A stretch of DNA of 21,372 nt from Pseudomonadota bacterium (GCA_021836225.1 JAKBJA010000010.1:1-21372); one strand, 5' to 3'; numbered from the stretch's first letter, positions 1 to 8,620 are shown. Numbers and translations are program-made. Notes: generated by a model not told the origin, from the letters alone.

Positions 1-17
1 ACCGTTCTTCGACCCTG

Positions 18-929
18 ATGTCTGCCAACACCTTCGATACCGCCGCCGTCAAATCCTGGCTGCTCGACCTGCAGTCGCGCATCGTCGCCGCGCTGGAAGC
101 GGCCGACGGCCTGCCCTTCCGCACCGATGCCTGGGAGCGTCCCGAAGGCGGCGGCGGCATCTCGCGGCTGATCGAGGAAGGCCAGGTATTCGAGCGCGGC
201 GGGGTGAACTTCTCGCACGTGACGGGCAGCCAGCTGCCGCCCTCGGCCAGCGCGCACCGTCCCGAACTCGCCGGGCGGCGCTGGGAGGCGATGGGGGTCT
301 CGCTGGTGCTGCACCCGAAGAACCCCTACGCGCCCACGGTGCACATGAACGTGCGCTGCTTCGTCGCGATGAAGGACGGCGAAGCGCCGGTGTGGTGGTT
401 CGGCGGCGGCATGGATCTCACGCCCTACTACGGCTTCGAGGACGATGCGCGGCATTTCCACGCGACCTGCAAGACCGCGCTCGACCCATTCGGCTTGGAG
501 CTGCATCCGCGCTTCAAGGACTGGTGCGACCGCTATTTCTTCCTCAAGCATCGCAACGAGCCGCGCGGGATCGGCGGCGTGTTCTTCGACGATTTTTCCG
601 AAGGCGGGTTCGATCCCGCGTTCGGCATGACGAAAAGCGTGGGCGATGCCTTCCTCGCCGCCTACCTGCCGATTTTGGCGCGCCGCAAGGACAACGCCTA
701 CGGCGAGCGCGAACGCGATTTCCAGGCCTACCGGCGCGGACGCTACGTCGAATTCAACCTGGTGTACGACCGCGGCACGCTGTTCGGCCTGCAGTCGGGC
801 GGACGCACCGAATCGATCCTGATGTCGCTGCCACCGATCGTGAAGTGGCGCTACGACTGGCACCCCGCAGCAGGCACGCCTGAAGCTGCGCTGTACACCG
901 ATTTCCTGACCGCGCGCAACTGGATCTGA
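18..929 (+). CDS. hemF: Oxygen-dependent coproporphyrinogen III oxidase
   Basis: HemF oxidatively decarboxylates coproporphyrinogen III to protoporphyrinogen IX in haem synthesis, using O2 and no radical SAM chemistry. The 303-residue product has the usual family length and is complete. The HemF signature regions are clear: GGGGISR (residues 44-50), [10 protein letters not shown] (61-70), a His-rich stretch with H99 and VHMNVRCF (108-115), the hallmark [18 protein letters not shown] (126-143), H146/H148, and the [11 protein letters not shown] segment. Conserved histidines and [10 protein letters not shown] form the active site in the known family. The ATG at 18 overlaps a TGA (16-18), so an upstream gene could end here with one shared base; only 17 bases are visible. 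There is no obvious Shine-Dalgarno sequence, which fits translational coupling. The next gene starts 3 bases downstream, so the two are probably cotranscribed. HemF implies that the organism sees oxygen. Confidence 0.96.
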   Translation: MSANTFDTAAVKSWLLDLQSRIVAALEAADGLPFRTDAWERPEGGGGISRLIEEGQVFERGGVNFSHVTGSQLPPSASAHRPELAGRRWEAMGVSLVLHPKNPYAPTVHMNVRCFVAMKDGEAPVWWFGGGMDLTPYYGFEDDARHFHATCKTALDPFGLELHPRFKDWCDRYFFLKHRNEPRGIGGVFFDDFSEGGFDPAFGMTKSVGDAFLAAYLPILARRKDNAYGERERDFQAYRRGRYVEFNLVYDRGTLFGLQSGGRTESILMSLPPIVKWRYDWHPAAGTPEAALYTDFLTARNWI

Positions 930-932
930 AGC

Positions 933-3900
933 ATGCATAAAGTTCCGCGTCGCATCCTGATCAGCCTCGGCATCCTGTTGCTGATCATCGGACTGGTCGG
1001 GCTGCTCGCCTGGGAACTGCTGTCGTCGGCACTGGAAGCGAAATACCTCGCCAAGACCGCGCAGAAAATGACCTGGCAGGTCCGCGAGGGGCCGTCCACG
1101 CGCATCCGCTATCCCGGCCAGGGACCCTACGACGTGCGCCTCGGCTACAGCAAGCTGCCGGACTATCTGGCGCGCCTCGACAAGGCCGGCTGGCAGATCG
1201 ACCAGCAGGCCAGGATCAGCATCCAGATGACGCGGGCGGCCGATCTCGGCCTGTTCCTTCCCTATCATGAAAAAGATCAGACCGGTCTCACCCTGCTCGA
1301 CAGCGACGGCAAGCTGCTGTATCAGGGGCTGCATCCGACCCGGGTATACGGCCGCTTCGAAGACATCCCCAGGGTGCTGGTCGATACCCTGCTCTACATC
1401 GAGAACCGCGAGCTGCTGACCGAGCAGTTCCCCACCCGCAACCCGGCGGTGGAATGGGATCGCCTCGCCCAGGCCCTGCTCGAAAAAGGCATCAGCACGG
1501 TCGACCGCAACCGCAACGTGCCGGGCGGCAGCACGCTGCCGACGCAGATCGAGAAGTATCGTCACTCGCCCGAAGGCCTCACCGCCAGCATGGGCGAGAA
1601 GCTGCGCCAGATGGGCACAGCCAGCCTGCGCGCCTATCTCGACGGTCCCAACACGCTGCCGATGCGCCGCAAAACCGTGATGGCTTATCTCAACACCGTG
1701 CCGCTCGCCGCGGCGCCGCGCTTCGGCGAGGTCAACGGAATCGGCGACGGTCTGTGGGCGTGGTACGGGCTCGACTTCGACGCGCTCAACAAGACGCTTG
1801 CGAAAGCGCCGCGGGACAAGGACGTCGCCTATGCCAGCGCGCTCAAGCATGCATTGTCGCTCATCGTCGCCGAACGCCGTCCGTCGTATTACCTTGCGGC
1901 CAACCGCAAGGCGCTCGATGCGCTGACCGACGACCACCTCGACCTGCTGGCCAGCGCCGGGCTGATTCCGCGCGCGCTGGCCGACCAGGCCAAGCAGGTC
2001 AAGCTGCGCTCGACCAGCCAGCGCGTCGACCCGCCGCCGCCACGCTTCGTTGACCAGAAAGCCACCAATGCGCAGCGCATCCGGGTGGCACAACTGCTTG
2101 GCGAGTCGCGCCTGTATGACCTCGACCGGATCGATCTCAAGGTCGACACCACCATCAACCAGCCGGCGCAGAAAATCGTCAGTGGCTATCTGCAAAGCCT
2201 GGCCAAGCCGGAAGCCGCCGCCGCCTCGGGGCTGATCGGGCATCGCCTGCTGCAACCCGATAATCCGCTGGCGAGCGTGATCTACAGCTTCACGCTGTAT
2301 GAAAAAACCCCGTCCGGCAATCTGCTGCGCATCCAGGCCGACAATCTCAACCAGCCGTTCGACATCAACAGCCAGGCGCGTCTGGATCTCGGCTCCACCG
2401 CCAAGCTGCGCACCCTGGTCACCTATCTGGAAATCATCGCGCGGCTGCACGCCGACTACCGCATGCTCGACGCCAAGGTGCTCGTCCAGAAGGCGCAGCC
2501 GCAGCGCGACGTGCTGGCACAGTGGGTTGCCGAACGCCTCATCGCAAATCGCAACGAAACGCTGGCCGCAACGCTCGATGCGGCGATGGGCCGTCCCTAT
2601 TCCGCCGCGCCGGTCACCTTTTTCACCGGTGGCGGGCTGCACAACTTCGCCAACTTCGACCCCAAGGACAACAGCCGCGTGATGGACGTGTGGGAGGCCA
2701 CGCGCAATTCGGTCAACCTGGTCTATATCCGCTTGATGCGCGACATCGTGCGGCATTACGTCAGCAGCACCCCGGGGGCGGCTGCGCGCATCATGGATGA
2801 CGCCAGCAACCCGCTCCGCGAAACCTACCTCGCCCGCTTCGTCGATCAGGAAGGGCGTGTCTTCATCAACCGTTTCTACCAGCGCCACAAGAACCGGAAC
2901 GCAGCGCAGATGGCCGACGACCTGTATGCGCGCACCCATCTCAACCCGCGCCGTTTCACCTCGGTATTCCGCTATCTGATGCCGCAGGCCGATTTCAAGA
3001 CCTACGTCGCCGCGCTGCACAAGCAGGTGCCTGCCAGCGCGAGCCTGAGCGAGAAGGCGCTCGAATCGCTGTACACGACCCATGCGCCCGACGCCTACGA
3101 CCTCACCGACCGTGGCTACATCACGCAGATCCACCCGCTCGAACTGTGGGTGGTGAAGACCCTGAGCGCCGCGCCAAAGACCGATCTCGCCACCCTGTAC
3201 GAAACCGGTGCCGGCGTACGCCTCGAAGTCTACAACTGGCTGTTCAAGACCGGCCGCAAGAACACGCAGGACATCCGCATCCAGTCGCTGCTCGAGGTCG
3301 AGGCGTTCGACAGCCTGCTCGCCGACTGGAAGCGCCTGGGGTATCCGTTCGACAACATCACCCCCTCCTATGCCACCTCGATCGGCAGTTCGGGAGACCG
3401 TCCCGCCGCCCTCGCCGAGCTGATGAGCATTCTGGTCAACGACGGCGTGCGCGCCCCAATGGTGAGTCTCAGCGGATTGCACTTCGCCGCCAATACGCCG
3501 TACGACACCCGCCTGTCGCCAAAGCCGCCCAAGGGCGAGCGCCTGATGCCGGCCGAAGTCGCGCAGACCGTGCGTCGTGCACTGGCCAAGGTGGTGGAGG
3601 AAGGAACGGCCGCCCGCCTTGCCGGCGTGCTCAAGACCGCTGACGGCCAGCCGCTCACCATCGGCGGCAAAACCGGTACCGGCGACCACCGTTTCGAGCG
3701 CTACGGCCGCGGCGGCCAGCTCCTGGAATCGCGCGTGGTCAACCGTACTGCCACCTTTGCGTTCTATCTGGGCGACCGCTACTTCGGCACGCTGACGGCG
3801 CTGGTGCCGGGCGAAGAGGCCGGCCAGTTCGGCTTTACCAGCTCGCTCACCGCGCAGATCCTGAAAACCCTGCTACCGAAACTGCAGCCGCATCTGTATC

Positions 3901-4169
3901 CGCAGCCGCCAGAACCGCCCAAACCGGCAGCCGAAGCTGAAATGCTTCCAGCCGAGCCGCAGCCGGTCGCGCCGGTGCCTTCGCCGGCGCCACGCGCCCC
4001 GGTGAAAGAAAAACCCGACGGTGCCACCAGCCAGGCCGATCCGCCGGTCAAGCAACCGGCACCGGTCCAGGGCGGCTTCCCTGAAGACCTTGAGCCCAGC
4101 GTGGTGCTGCCGGTGCCGGCCGCGCCGGCCGAAGCGGCGCCCACGCCGCCTGCGGTCCCGACGCCGTGA
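933..4169 (+). CDS. Divergent class A penicillin-binding protein (GT51 transglycosylase plus transpeptidase) with a proline-rich tail
   Basis: This 1078-residue protein should polymerise and cross-link peptidoglycan at the outer face of the inner membrane. A short basic N-terminus is followed by one membrane anchor (about residues 8-30). The GT51 region has the catalytic Glu context LLYIENRE (E157) and GGSTLPTQ (198-205), a variant of the usual GGSTITQQ. The transpeptidase carries all three penicillin-binding motifs: STAK (488-491, nucleophile S488), SVN (593-595) and KTG (913-915). The spacing between SVN and KTG, more than 300 residues, is very large for the family, so an extra domain is inserted there. 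The last 90 or so residues are a Pro/Ala/Glu-rich tail. It is also longer than typical PBP1A (about 800-850). It starts 3 bases after hemF. It is not a standard PBP1A, 1B or 1C by eye, so I give no symbol. The family is secure; the exact role is not. Confidence 0.88.
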   Translation: MHKVPRRILISLGILLLIIGLVGLLAWELLSSALEAKYLAKTAQKMTWQVREGPSTRIRYPGQGPYDVRLGYSKLPDYLARLDKAGWQIDQQARISIQMTRAADLGLFLPYHEKDQTGLTLLDSDGKLLYQGLHPTRVYGRFEDIPRVLVDTLLYIENRELLTEQFPTRNPAVEWDRLAQALLEKGISTVDRNRNVPGGSTLPTQIEKYRHSPEGLTASMGEKLRQMGTASLRAYLDGPNTLPMRRKTVMAYLNTVPLAAAPRFGEVNGIGDGLWAWYGLDFDALNKTLAKAPRDKDVAYASALKHALSLIVAERRPSYYLAANRKALDALTDDHLDLLASAGLIPRALADQAKQVKLRSTSQRVDPPPPRFVDQKATNAQRIRVAQLLGESRLYDLDRIDLKVDTTINQPAQKIVSGYLQSLAKPEAAAASGLIGHRLLQPDNPLASVIYSFTLYEKTPSGNLLRIQADNLNQPFDINSQARLDLGSTAKLRTLVTYLEIIARLHADYRMLDAKVLVQKAQPQRDVLAQWVAERLIANRNETLAATLDAAMGRPYSAAPVTFFTGGGLHNFANFDPKDNSRVMDVWEATRNSVNLVYIRLMRDIVRHYVSSTPGAAARIMDDASNPLRETYLARFVDQEGRVFINRFYQRHKNRNAAQMADDLYARTHLNPRRFTSVFRYLMPQADFKTYVAALHKQVPASASLSEKALESLYTTHAPDAYDLTDRGYITQIHPLELWVVKTLSAAPKTDLATLYETGAGVRLEVYNWLFKTGRKNTQDIRIQSLLEVEAFDSLLADWKRLGYPFDNITPSYATSIGSSGDRPAALAELMSILVNDGVRAPMVSLSGLHFAANTPYDTRLSPKPPKGERLMPAEVAQTVRRALAKVVEEGTAARLAGVLKTADGQPLTIGGKTGTGDHRFERYGRGGQLLESRVVNRTATFAFYLGDRYFGTLTALVPGEEAGQFGFTSSLTAQILKTLLPKLQPHLYPQPPEPPKPAAEAEMLPAEPQPVAPVPSPAPRAPVKEKPDGATSQADPPVKQPAPVQGGFPEDLEPSVVLPVPAAPAEAAPTPPAVPTP

Positions 4170-4178
4170 ACCCAAAGC

Positions 4179-4206
4179 TTGGGATCGCACTCAAATCGGA
4201 TATGCT
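4179..4206 (+). promoter_or_regulatory. Possible sigma-70-type promoter for the two-component pair
   Basis: TTGGGA (4179-4184) and TATGCT (4201-4206) are spaced by 16 bases and lie 27 bases before the kinase ATG. They sit in the 64-base gap after the penicillin-binding protein gene. A small inverted repeat, CCCAA-AGC-TTGGG (4171-4183), overlaps the -35 element. Both boxes match the consensus only moderately, so this is a weak prediction. Confidence 0.25.
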
Positions 4207-4233
4207 GAAAAGCTGCCTCATCCCTCCCGCGCC

Positions 4234-5436
4234 ATGACTGACAATATTCATCCGCTGATCCAGCACACCCCGCCCGACTCGGGCAACGTCAGTATCCCGG
4301 CGTTGCGGGTGCTGTCTGAAATCACCACCAGCCTGTCGACCGACGCCAACGTCGAGCAGCTGCTGGGGCGCTTTCTGTCGACCATGATCCGCCTGGCCGG
4401 CGCGCAAGCCGGCGCTGTGCGCGTGATCACCGACGACCGCACCCATCTCAGGCTCATCGGTTCGGTGGGCCTGCCGCCCGGACTGGTCGAGCACGAGAAC
4501 ATCGTCAGCGTCGACTGCGGCGTATGCGGCAAAGCCGCGCGCGAGGTCACGGTGAGCAGCTGGAACAACGTCGCCTTCTGCAAGCGCCAGGCGAATGACG
4601 CCTATTTCAGCGGCACCTGCAACACCGTGGTGGCGGTGCCGCTGATGCACAAGAACCAGGTCATGGGCGTGTACAACCTGTTCATGGAGGAAGGCAAGGT
4701 CGTCCCCGAGGACGTGCGCCTGCTGTTCCGCTCGATCAGCGAACACCTCGGCATCGCGCTGGAAAACGCGCGGCTGACGCGCGAGAACATGCGCATCTCG
4801 CTGATGAACGAACGCCAGATGCTGGCCAACCAGATCCACGATTCGCTGGCGCAGACCCTGGCCTACGCCAAGATGCGGCTCACCGTATTGAGCGACGCGA
4901 TGCGCCACGAGGACTACCCCAAGGCCAACCGCTATCTGGGTGACGTCGAGGAGGCGGTCGACCTCGCCTATGCCGACCTGCGTGACCTCATCACCCAGTA
5001 CCGCGACCGCATCAACCCGCGCGGCCTGGTGCCGGCGATCCAGGAAATGGCCAAGAGCTTTCGCAAGAAGGCCAATGCCGACGTCGACTTCCTCAATCTG
5101 GTGCAGGACGTCTCGCTGTCGCCCGACGAGGAAATCCAGGTTTTCCACATCATCCAGGAATCGCTCTACAACATCGCCAAGCACGCCCGTGCGCGCCACG
5201 TCGTCATCACCTTCGACCTCGAAAACGGCCAGTACATTGTCAACGTCGCCGACGACGGCGTCGGGGTGCAGAAGAAAAAGGACGAATCCTCCACCATGGG
5301 CAAGAGCTTCGGCCTCACCATCATGCGCGAGCGCGCCGCCAAGCTGGACGGCAAGCTCATCGTGGAGTCACGCCCTGCCGGCGGCACCGTCATCCGCCTG
5401 GTGTTTCCGCAACGCAAGTCAGAGCAGGCCGCATGA
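4234..5436 (+). CDS. Soluble GAF-domain sensor histidine kinase, NarX-like (HisKA_3 / HATPase_c)
   Basis: This 400-residue cytoplasmic kinase should autophosphorylate and pass phosphate to the response regulator encoded next. It has no signal peptide and no membrane segment. A GAF domain (about 30-180) holds four cysteines: C95 and C98 in VDCGVCGKA, C116 in AFCKRQ and C129 in GTCNTV. The HisKA_3 H-box is QIHDSLAQTL, with phospho-acceptor H202. The ATPase has an N-box around N313 (SLYNIAKHA) and a G1 box DDGVGV (340-345). The H-box closely resembles that of NarX/NarQ, but the periplasmic nitrate sensor and HAMP are missing. The ATG at 4234 is chosen because it precedes the first conserved segment and follows the intergenic gap. 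Its stop overlaps the next start as ATGA. The cysteine set suggests a redox or metal-cluster sensor (inference); the signal is unknown. Confidence 0.9.
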   Translation: MTDNIHPLIQHTPPDSGNVSIPALRVLSEITTSLSTDANVEQLLGRFLSTMIRLAGAQAGAVRVITDDRTHLRLIGSVGLPPGLVEHENIVSVDCGVCGKAAREVTVSSWNNVAFCKRQANDAYFSGTCNTVVAVPLMHKNQVMGVYNLFMEEGKVVPEDVRLLFRSISEHLGIALENARLTRENMRISLMNERQMLANQIHDSLAQTLAYAKMRLTVLSDAMRHEDYPKANRYLGDVEEAVDLAYADLRDLITQYRDRINPRGLVPAIQEMAKSFRKKANADVDFLNLVQDVSLSPDEEIQVFHIIQESLYNIAKHARARHVVITFDLENGQYIVNVADDGVGVQKKKDESSTMGKSFGLTIMRERAAKLDGKLIVESRPAGGTVIRLVFPQRKSEQAA

Positions 5437-6101
5437 GCATGAAAACACGCATCATCCTGGTCGACGACCACACCCTGTTCCGCAAGGGCCTGGCCGAACT
5501 GCTCGAACAAAGCGGCAGCATCGAGGTCACCGCCTTTACCGGCAATCCGGACGAGGTCGCGATGCTGCTGAAAGCGCATCGCCCCGATGTCCTGATTCTC
5601 GACCTCAACATACCCGGCACCGACGGCATTACCCTGATGCAGCAACTCCGGACCGATGGCTTTGACCTGCCGGTGCTCATCCTCACCCTGTCCGAAGCCG
5701 AGGATGACCTGGCCCGGGCGCTCCGGGCCGGCGCCAACGGTTATTTGTTGAAGAGCATGGAACCCGACGAAGTGATCGACGCCATCGAGCGCGCTCAACG
5801 TGGCGAAACCGTCGTTGCCCCGGCGATGACCGCCAAGCTCGTCAAGCTCTACGACCAGAAAGGCCAGGACGCCGGCTCCCTGCTCGACGCGCTGACCCCG
5901 CGCGAACGCGAAATCCTCACCCACCTGTCCCGCGGTGAAAGCAACAAGGCCATCGCGCGCACCCTCGACATCAGCCACGACACCGTCAAGCTGCACGTCC
6001 GCCACATCCTCGCCAAGCTCAACCTGTCGTCGCGCGTCGAAGCGGCGGTTTTCGCGGTTGAGCACAAGGTGGCGCCCGGGGGGCGCGGCGAAGGGCGGTA
6101 A
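5433..6101 (+). CDS. NarL/FixJ-family response regulator (REC plus LuxR-type HTH)
   Basis: This 222-residue transcription factor is the likely partner of the preceding kinase; the two genes overlap by four bases (ATGA). The receiver domain (about 5-122) has the acidic pair D11-D12, phospho-acceptor D57 in LILDLNIPGTDG, T85 and K107 (YLLKS). A linker leads to a LuxR/GerE helix-turn-helix (about 153-212), with TPREREIL, SNKAIARTLDIS, TVKLHVRHILAKLNLSSRVE and AAVFAVEHK; this closely resembles NarL. The output is therefore probably transcriptional control in response to a redox or nitrogen-oxide cue. The target genes cannot be read from the window. The C-terminal tail is short and glycine/arginine rich. 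Confidence 0.93.
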   Translation: MSMKTRIILVDDHTLFRKGLAELLEQSGSIEVTAFTGNPDEVAMLLKAHRPDVLILDLNIPGTDGITLMQQLRTDGFDLPVLILTLSEAEDDLARALRAGANGYLLKSMEPDEVIDAIERAQRGETVVAPAMTAKLVKLYDQKGQDAGSLLDALTPREREILTHLSRGESNKAIARTLDISHDTVKLHVRHILAKLNLSSRVEAAVFAVEHKVAPGGRGEGR

Positions 6102-6209
6102 GCACTGAAAACACGCTATCCGCGCCATGTTCCAGGGCTTGATGAAGACAAGACCATCAAATCAACAATGCCAACGGCCGCGCAGGCTTGAGTGTTTGGC
6201 ACAAAACAA

Positions 6210-6710
6210 ATGAGTCCCTCTCTTCATTTCCGTGAAGCCACCAAGGCGGACCTGCCAGACGTGCTCCGTCTCCATGCCCAGCCCGATATGGACAACGGCG
6301 AGGTCCTGTCGCTGGCCGAAGCGGAACGTGTGTTCGACCGCATGGCGCGCTATCCCGATTACCGGCTATATGTGGCGATTTGCGAGGACAGGATCGTGGG
6401 CACACTCGCCCTGCTGATCATGGACAATCTCGGGCATCAGGGTTCGCCTTCCGGCGTGATCGAGGATGTGGCCGTTGACCCGCAATATCAGGGACAAGGA
6501 ATTGGAAAAGCCATGATGCAGCATGCGCTTCGACTGTGCGGGGACAAGGGCTGCTACAAGGTTGCGCTCTCATCCAATCTCAAGCGCGAGCGCGCGCATG
6601 CATTTTACGAATCCCTCGGCTTTGAACGGCATGGTTACAGCTATAGAATCATGCCCCCTCCATCGCTTCCAGCCGACGCGCCGGCCTTGCGGCCTCCGCT
6701 CGACGACTGA
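6210..6710 (+). CDS. GNAT-family N-acetyltransferase
   Basis: The 166-residue protein has the GCN5-related acetyltransferase fold. It begins LHFREATKADLPDVL, a typical first strand and helix. Motif A is IEDVAVDPQYQGQGIGKAMM, whose QGQGIG binds the pyrophosphate of acetyl-CoA. Motif B follows as YKVALSSNLKRERAHAFYESLGFERHGYSY, including the common FYESLGF. Such proteins acetylate small molecules or protein amines; the substrate is not predictable here. I start at the ATG at 6210; a GTG at 6192 in frame would add six residues. Neither has a good Shine-Dalgarno sequence. A 108-base gap separates it from the response regulator, so it is probably a separate unit. Confidence 0.88.
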   Translation: MSPSLHFREATKADLPDVLRLHAQPDMDNGEVLSLAEAERVFDRMARYPDYRLYVAICEDRIVGTLALLIMDNLGHQGSPSGVIEDVAVDPQYQGQGIGKAMMQHALRLCGDKGCYKVALSSNLKRERAHAFYESLGFERHGYSYRIMPPPSLPADAPALRPPLDD

Positions 6711-6744
6711 AGCAGGACGTTAGCCCACTAGTTGAAGGATCAAG

Positions 6745-7086
6745 ATGAGCAGTTTGCCCCCATGCCCGAAATGCGGTTCTGAATTCACCTACGAAGATGG
6801 CAGCCAGTATGTCTGCCCGGAATGCGCGCATGAATGGGCGCAGGGCGCGGCCGCCGAAAGCACCGAGCAGACGCGCGTGGTGCGCGATGCCAACGGCAAC
6901 GAGTTGCACGACGGCGACAGCGTCACCGTGATCAAGGACCTGAAGGTCAAGGGTTCGTCGCTGGTGGTCAAGGTCGGGACCCGGGTGAAGAACATCCGCC
7001 TGGTCGAGGGCGACCACGACATCGACTGCAAGATCGACGGCATCGGCGCGATGGGGCTGAAGTCGGAATTCGTCAAAAAGGCGTAG
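6745..7086 (+). CDS. yjdM: YjdM/PhnA-family zinc-ribbon protein
   Basis: A 113-residue protein matching the YjdM (formerly PhnA) family over its full length. The N-terminal zinc ribbon has two knuckles, CPKC (7-10) and CPEC in [10 protein letters not shown]. The C-terminal domain contains [53 protein letters not shown] and [10 protein letters not shown], all characteristic of the family. The E. coli gene was named from its position near phosphonate genes, but the name does not prove phosphonate metabolism, and no phosphonate gene is nearby here. The start is supported by a Shine-Dalgarno AAGGA (6735-6739) five bases before the ATG. The gene lies 34 bases after the acetyltransferase. Family call is firm; function is unresolved. 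Confidence 0.92.
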   Translation: MSSLPPCPKCGSEFTYEDGSQYVCPECAHEWAQGAAAESTEQTRVVRDANGNELHDGDSVTVIKDLKVKGSSLVVKVGTRVKNIRLVEGDHDIDCKIDGIGAMGLKSEFVKKA

Positions 7087-7216
7087 CGGATCGCCCTATC
7101 CCCGCCATTTCCGGTGTGCTACAAAAAAGGCTTACGGTCGATGGCTCGGCATGCGCTGACCATCGCCGCAACGCACGGCGCGTTGTAGCGTCGACCCCGA
7201 TCCACGAAGCAACGTT

Positions 7217-7223
7217 GGGGAGG
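7217..7223 (+). promoter_or_regulatory. Ribosome binding site that sets the truncated haemoglobin start
   Basis: GGGGAGG at 7217-7223 lies six bases before the ATG at 7230 but only three before the in-frame ATG at 7227. The spacing favours 7230 as the true start. It is one of the strongest Shine-Dalgarno sequences in the window. Confidence 0.6.
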
Positions 7224-7229
7224 TACATG

Positions 7230-7592
7230 ATGAGCATATCGCTTTATGAACGCCTGGGGGGTCCGCAGGGCATTTCCGGGCTGGTGGACGACGTCATCGC
7301 AGCCCATCTGGAGAATCCCCTGGTCAGCACCCGATTCAGGAACATCGAGGATATCGAGCACGCCAAGAAGTTGGCGCGCGAGTTCTTCGCGGCGGGATCG
7401 GGCGGCCCCGAAACCTATACGGGCAGAGACATGCGAACGGCGCACCAGGGGATGAACATCAGCGAGCAGGAATATCTGGCGGTGATGGACGACATCATGG
7501 GCGCGCTGGCCAAGCACGACATCGACGAGGCGACCCAGAAGGACGTGCTCGCCATCCTGTATTCGCTCAAGGGCGACATCATTCGCGTTTGA
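7230..7592 (+). CDS. Group 1 (TrHbN-type) truncated haemoglobin with an apolar distal pocket
   Basis: This 120-residue protein is a 2-on-2 haemoglobin. It opens SLYERLGG, has the AHLENPLVSTRF B/C region, the EFFAAGSGGPETYTG segment typical of group 1, and the proximal haem ligand H72 in MRTAHQGMNIS. Family members bind O2 and often detoxify NO. A by-eye alignment with Mycobacterium TrHbN puts Ile23 at B10 (normally Tyr) and Ala45/Ala49 at E7/E11 (E11 normally Gln). The distal site therefore seems to lack the polar residues that hold bound O2. It begins at the ATG at 7230 because of the upstream GGGGAGG. The 143 bases before it hold no gene and no clear promoter. Its stop is 13 bases from that of the convergent flavoprotein gene. 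A NarXL-like pair lies 1.1 kb upstream, but a link is only speculation. Confidence 0.9.
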   Translation: MSISLYERLGGPQGISGLVDDVIAAHLENPLVSTRFRNIEDIEHAKKLAREFFAAGSGGPETYTGRDMRTAHQGMNISEQEYLAVMDDIMGALAKHDIDEATQKDVLAILYSLKGDIIRV

Positions 7593-7605
7593 CGCGCCCC
7601 CGGGA

Positions 7606-8619
7606 CTACGACCATACCCCTGGCCGCGGCGAATAGCTGTCGAGCACGCGCAGGTAACTGGCGCGTGCCATGGCAGTTGGATCGGACAGATTTTTCTGGC
7701 TCATGCTGCCCTTGAGTTGGGCGACCGATGTGTATTCGCGTGCCGTCATCCAGTGTTCCATGTCATGCAGGATCTGCGTGAGACGGGCCGGCCCGTGCTC
7801 CAGCAGGCAGGACGCGAGATGCACCACGTCGGCGCCGACCAGCAGCAGCTTCAGGGCTTCCTCGTGGCCGTGCACGCCGCCGGTGGCGGCCAGGGTCAGA
7901 CGGGTGCGGCCATGCAGGATGGATAGCCAGCGGATGCGCAGCAGGGCTTCGTCAGGATACGACAGGTGAAGCTGGTCCATGACGTAGAGGTTGTCGAGAT
8001 CGATGTCCGGCTGATAGAAGCGGTTGAACAGCGCGACCCCGTTCGCACCCGCGTTTTCCAGCTGCTTCACGAAATGCGGCAGCGAGGAAAAGAACGGCGA
8101 CAGCTTCATGACGATGGGCAGACTCACCACGCTGCGCAGTTCGCGCAGCAGGCCCAGATAGCGCGCCTCCACCGCCTCGCCAGACTCCAGCATCTCGGCG
8201 GCGACGTGATAGACGTTGAGTTCCAGCGCGTCGGCGCCGGCCTGCTGCAAGGCGCGGCCGAGCTCGACCCAGCCTGACGGGGAGACGCCGTTGAGGCTCG
8301 CCACCACCGGGATCTCCAGCCGCGATTTCAGGCGCTGCAGGTGCTCGAGGTAGCGCTCCAGCCCGCCCCTGAATTCTCCGTGACCGGGCAGGAAACTATC
8401 CGCCTCGCCATGGCCGAGATCGGCGTGCAGCAGGAAACGGTCGAGCATCGCGTCTTCCGCCCGCAACTCCTCCTCGAACAGCGAATACATCACCAGCGCG
8501 GCGGCACCGGCATCCTCCAGCCGCACCGCCGTGTCCAGACTCCGCGACAGCGGCGATGCGGAAGGCACCAGCGGGTTCTTCAGCGTGAGGCCCAGGTAGT
8601 CGGTGGAAAGATCGATCAT
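7606..8619 (-). CDS. Dihydroorotate dehydrogenase-like flavoprotein
   Basis: The 337-residue protein resembles class 1 dihydroorotate dehydrogenases and the PreA family, with an FMN-binding TIM barrel. Visible features include GLTLKNPLVPSASPLSRS near the N-terminus, IPVVASLNG, the barrel strand IVMKLSPFFSS with its FMN-contacting Lys, GVALFNRFYQPDID, and the phosphate-binding end TGGVHGHEEALKLLLVGADVVHLAS. It is unlikely to be the pyrimidine-pathway PyrD; relatives are commonly annotated only as DHODH-like and often lie next to pyruvate:ferredoxin oxidoreductase, as here. The ATG at 8619 lies one base after the nifJ stop and has a good Shine-Dalgarno GGGAG inside the nifJ end, so the two are translationally coupled. 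It may take or supply electrons for the NifJ reaction (inference). The substrate is unknown. Confidence 0.88.
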   Translation of the reverse strand: MIDLSTDYLGLTLKNPLVPSASPLSRSLDTAVRLEDAGAAALVMYSLFEEELRAEDAMLDRFLLHADLGHGEADSFLPGHGEFRGGLERYLEHLQRLKSRLEIPVVASLNGVSPSGWVELGRALQQAGADALELNVYHVAAEMLESGEAVEARYLGLLRELRSVVSLPIVMKLSPFFSSLPHFVKQLENAGANGVALFNRFYQPDIDLDNLYVMDQLHLSYPDEALLRIRWLSILHGRTRLTLAATGGVHGHEEALKLLLVGADVVHLASCLLEHGPARLTQILHDMEHWMTAREYTSVAQLKGSMSQKNLSDPTAMARASYLRVLDSYSPRPGVWS

Positions 8620-8620
8620 G

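Noticed and set aside
4171..4183. CCCAA-AGC-TTGGG as a terminator after the penicillin-binding protein gene
   Set aside because: The arms are five bases and no T-run follows. It may as easily be part of the next promoter.
4048..5199. Minus-strand open frame opposite the histidine kinase
   Set aside because: Shadow of the kinase gene; composition dominated by Val/His/Gly/Arg without motifs.
6139..6160. Inverted repeat TTGATG-N10-CATCAA after the response regulator as a terminator
   Set aside because: Six weak pairs, a long loop and no T-run downstream.
6745..7086. YjdM/PhnA as evidence of phosphonate use
   Set aside because: The old gene name comes from genomic position in E. coli; no C-P lyase or phosphonate transport gene is present here.
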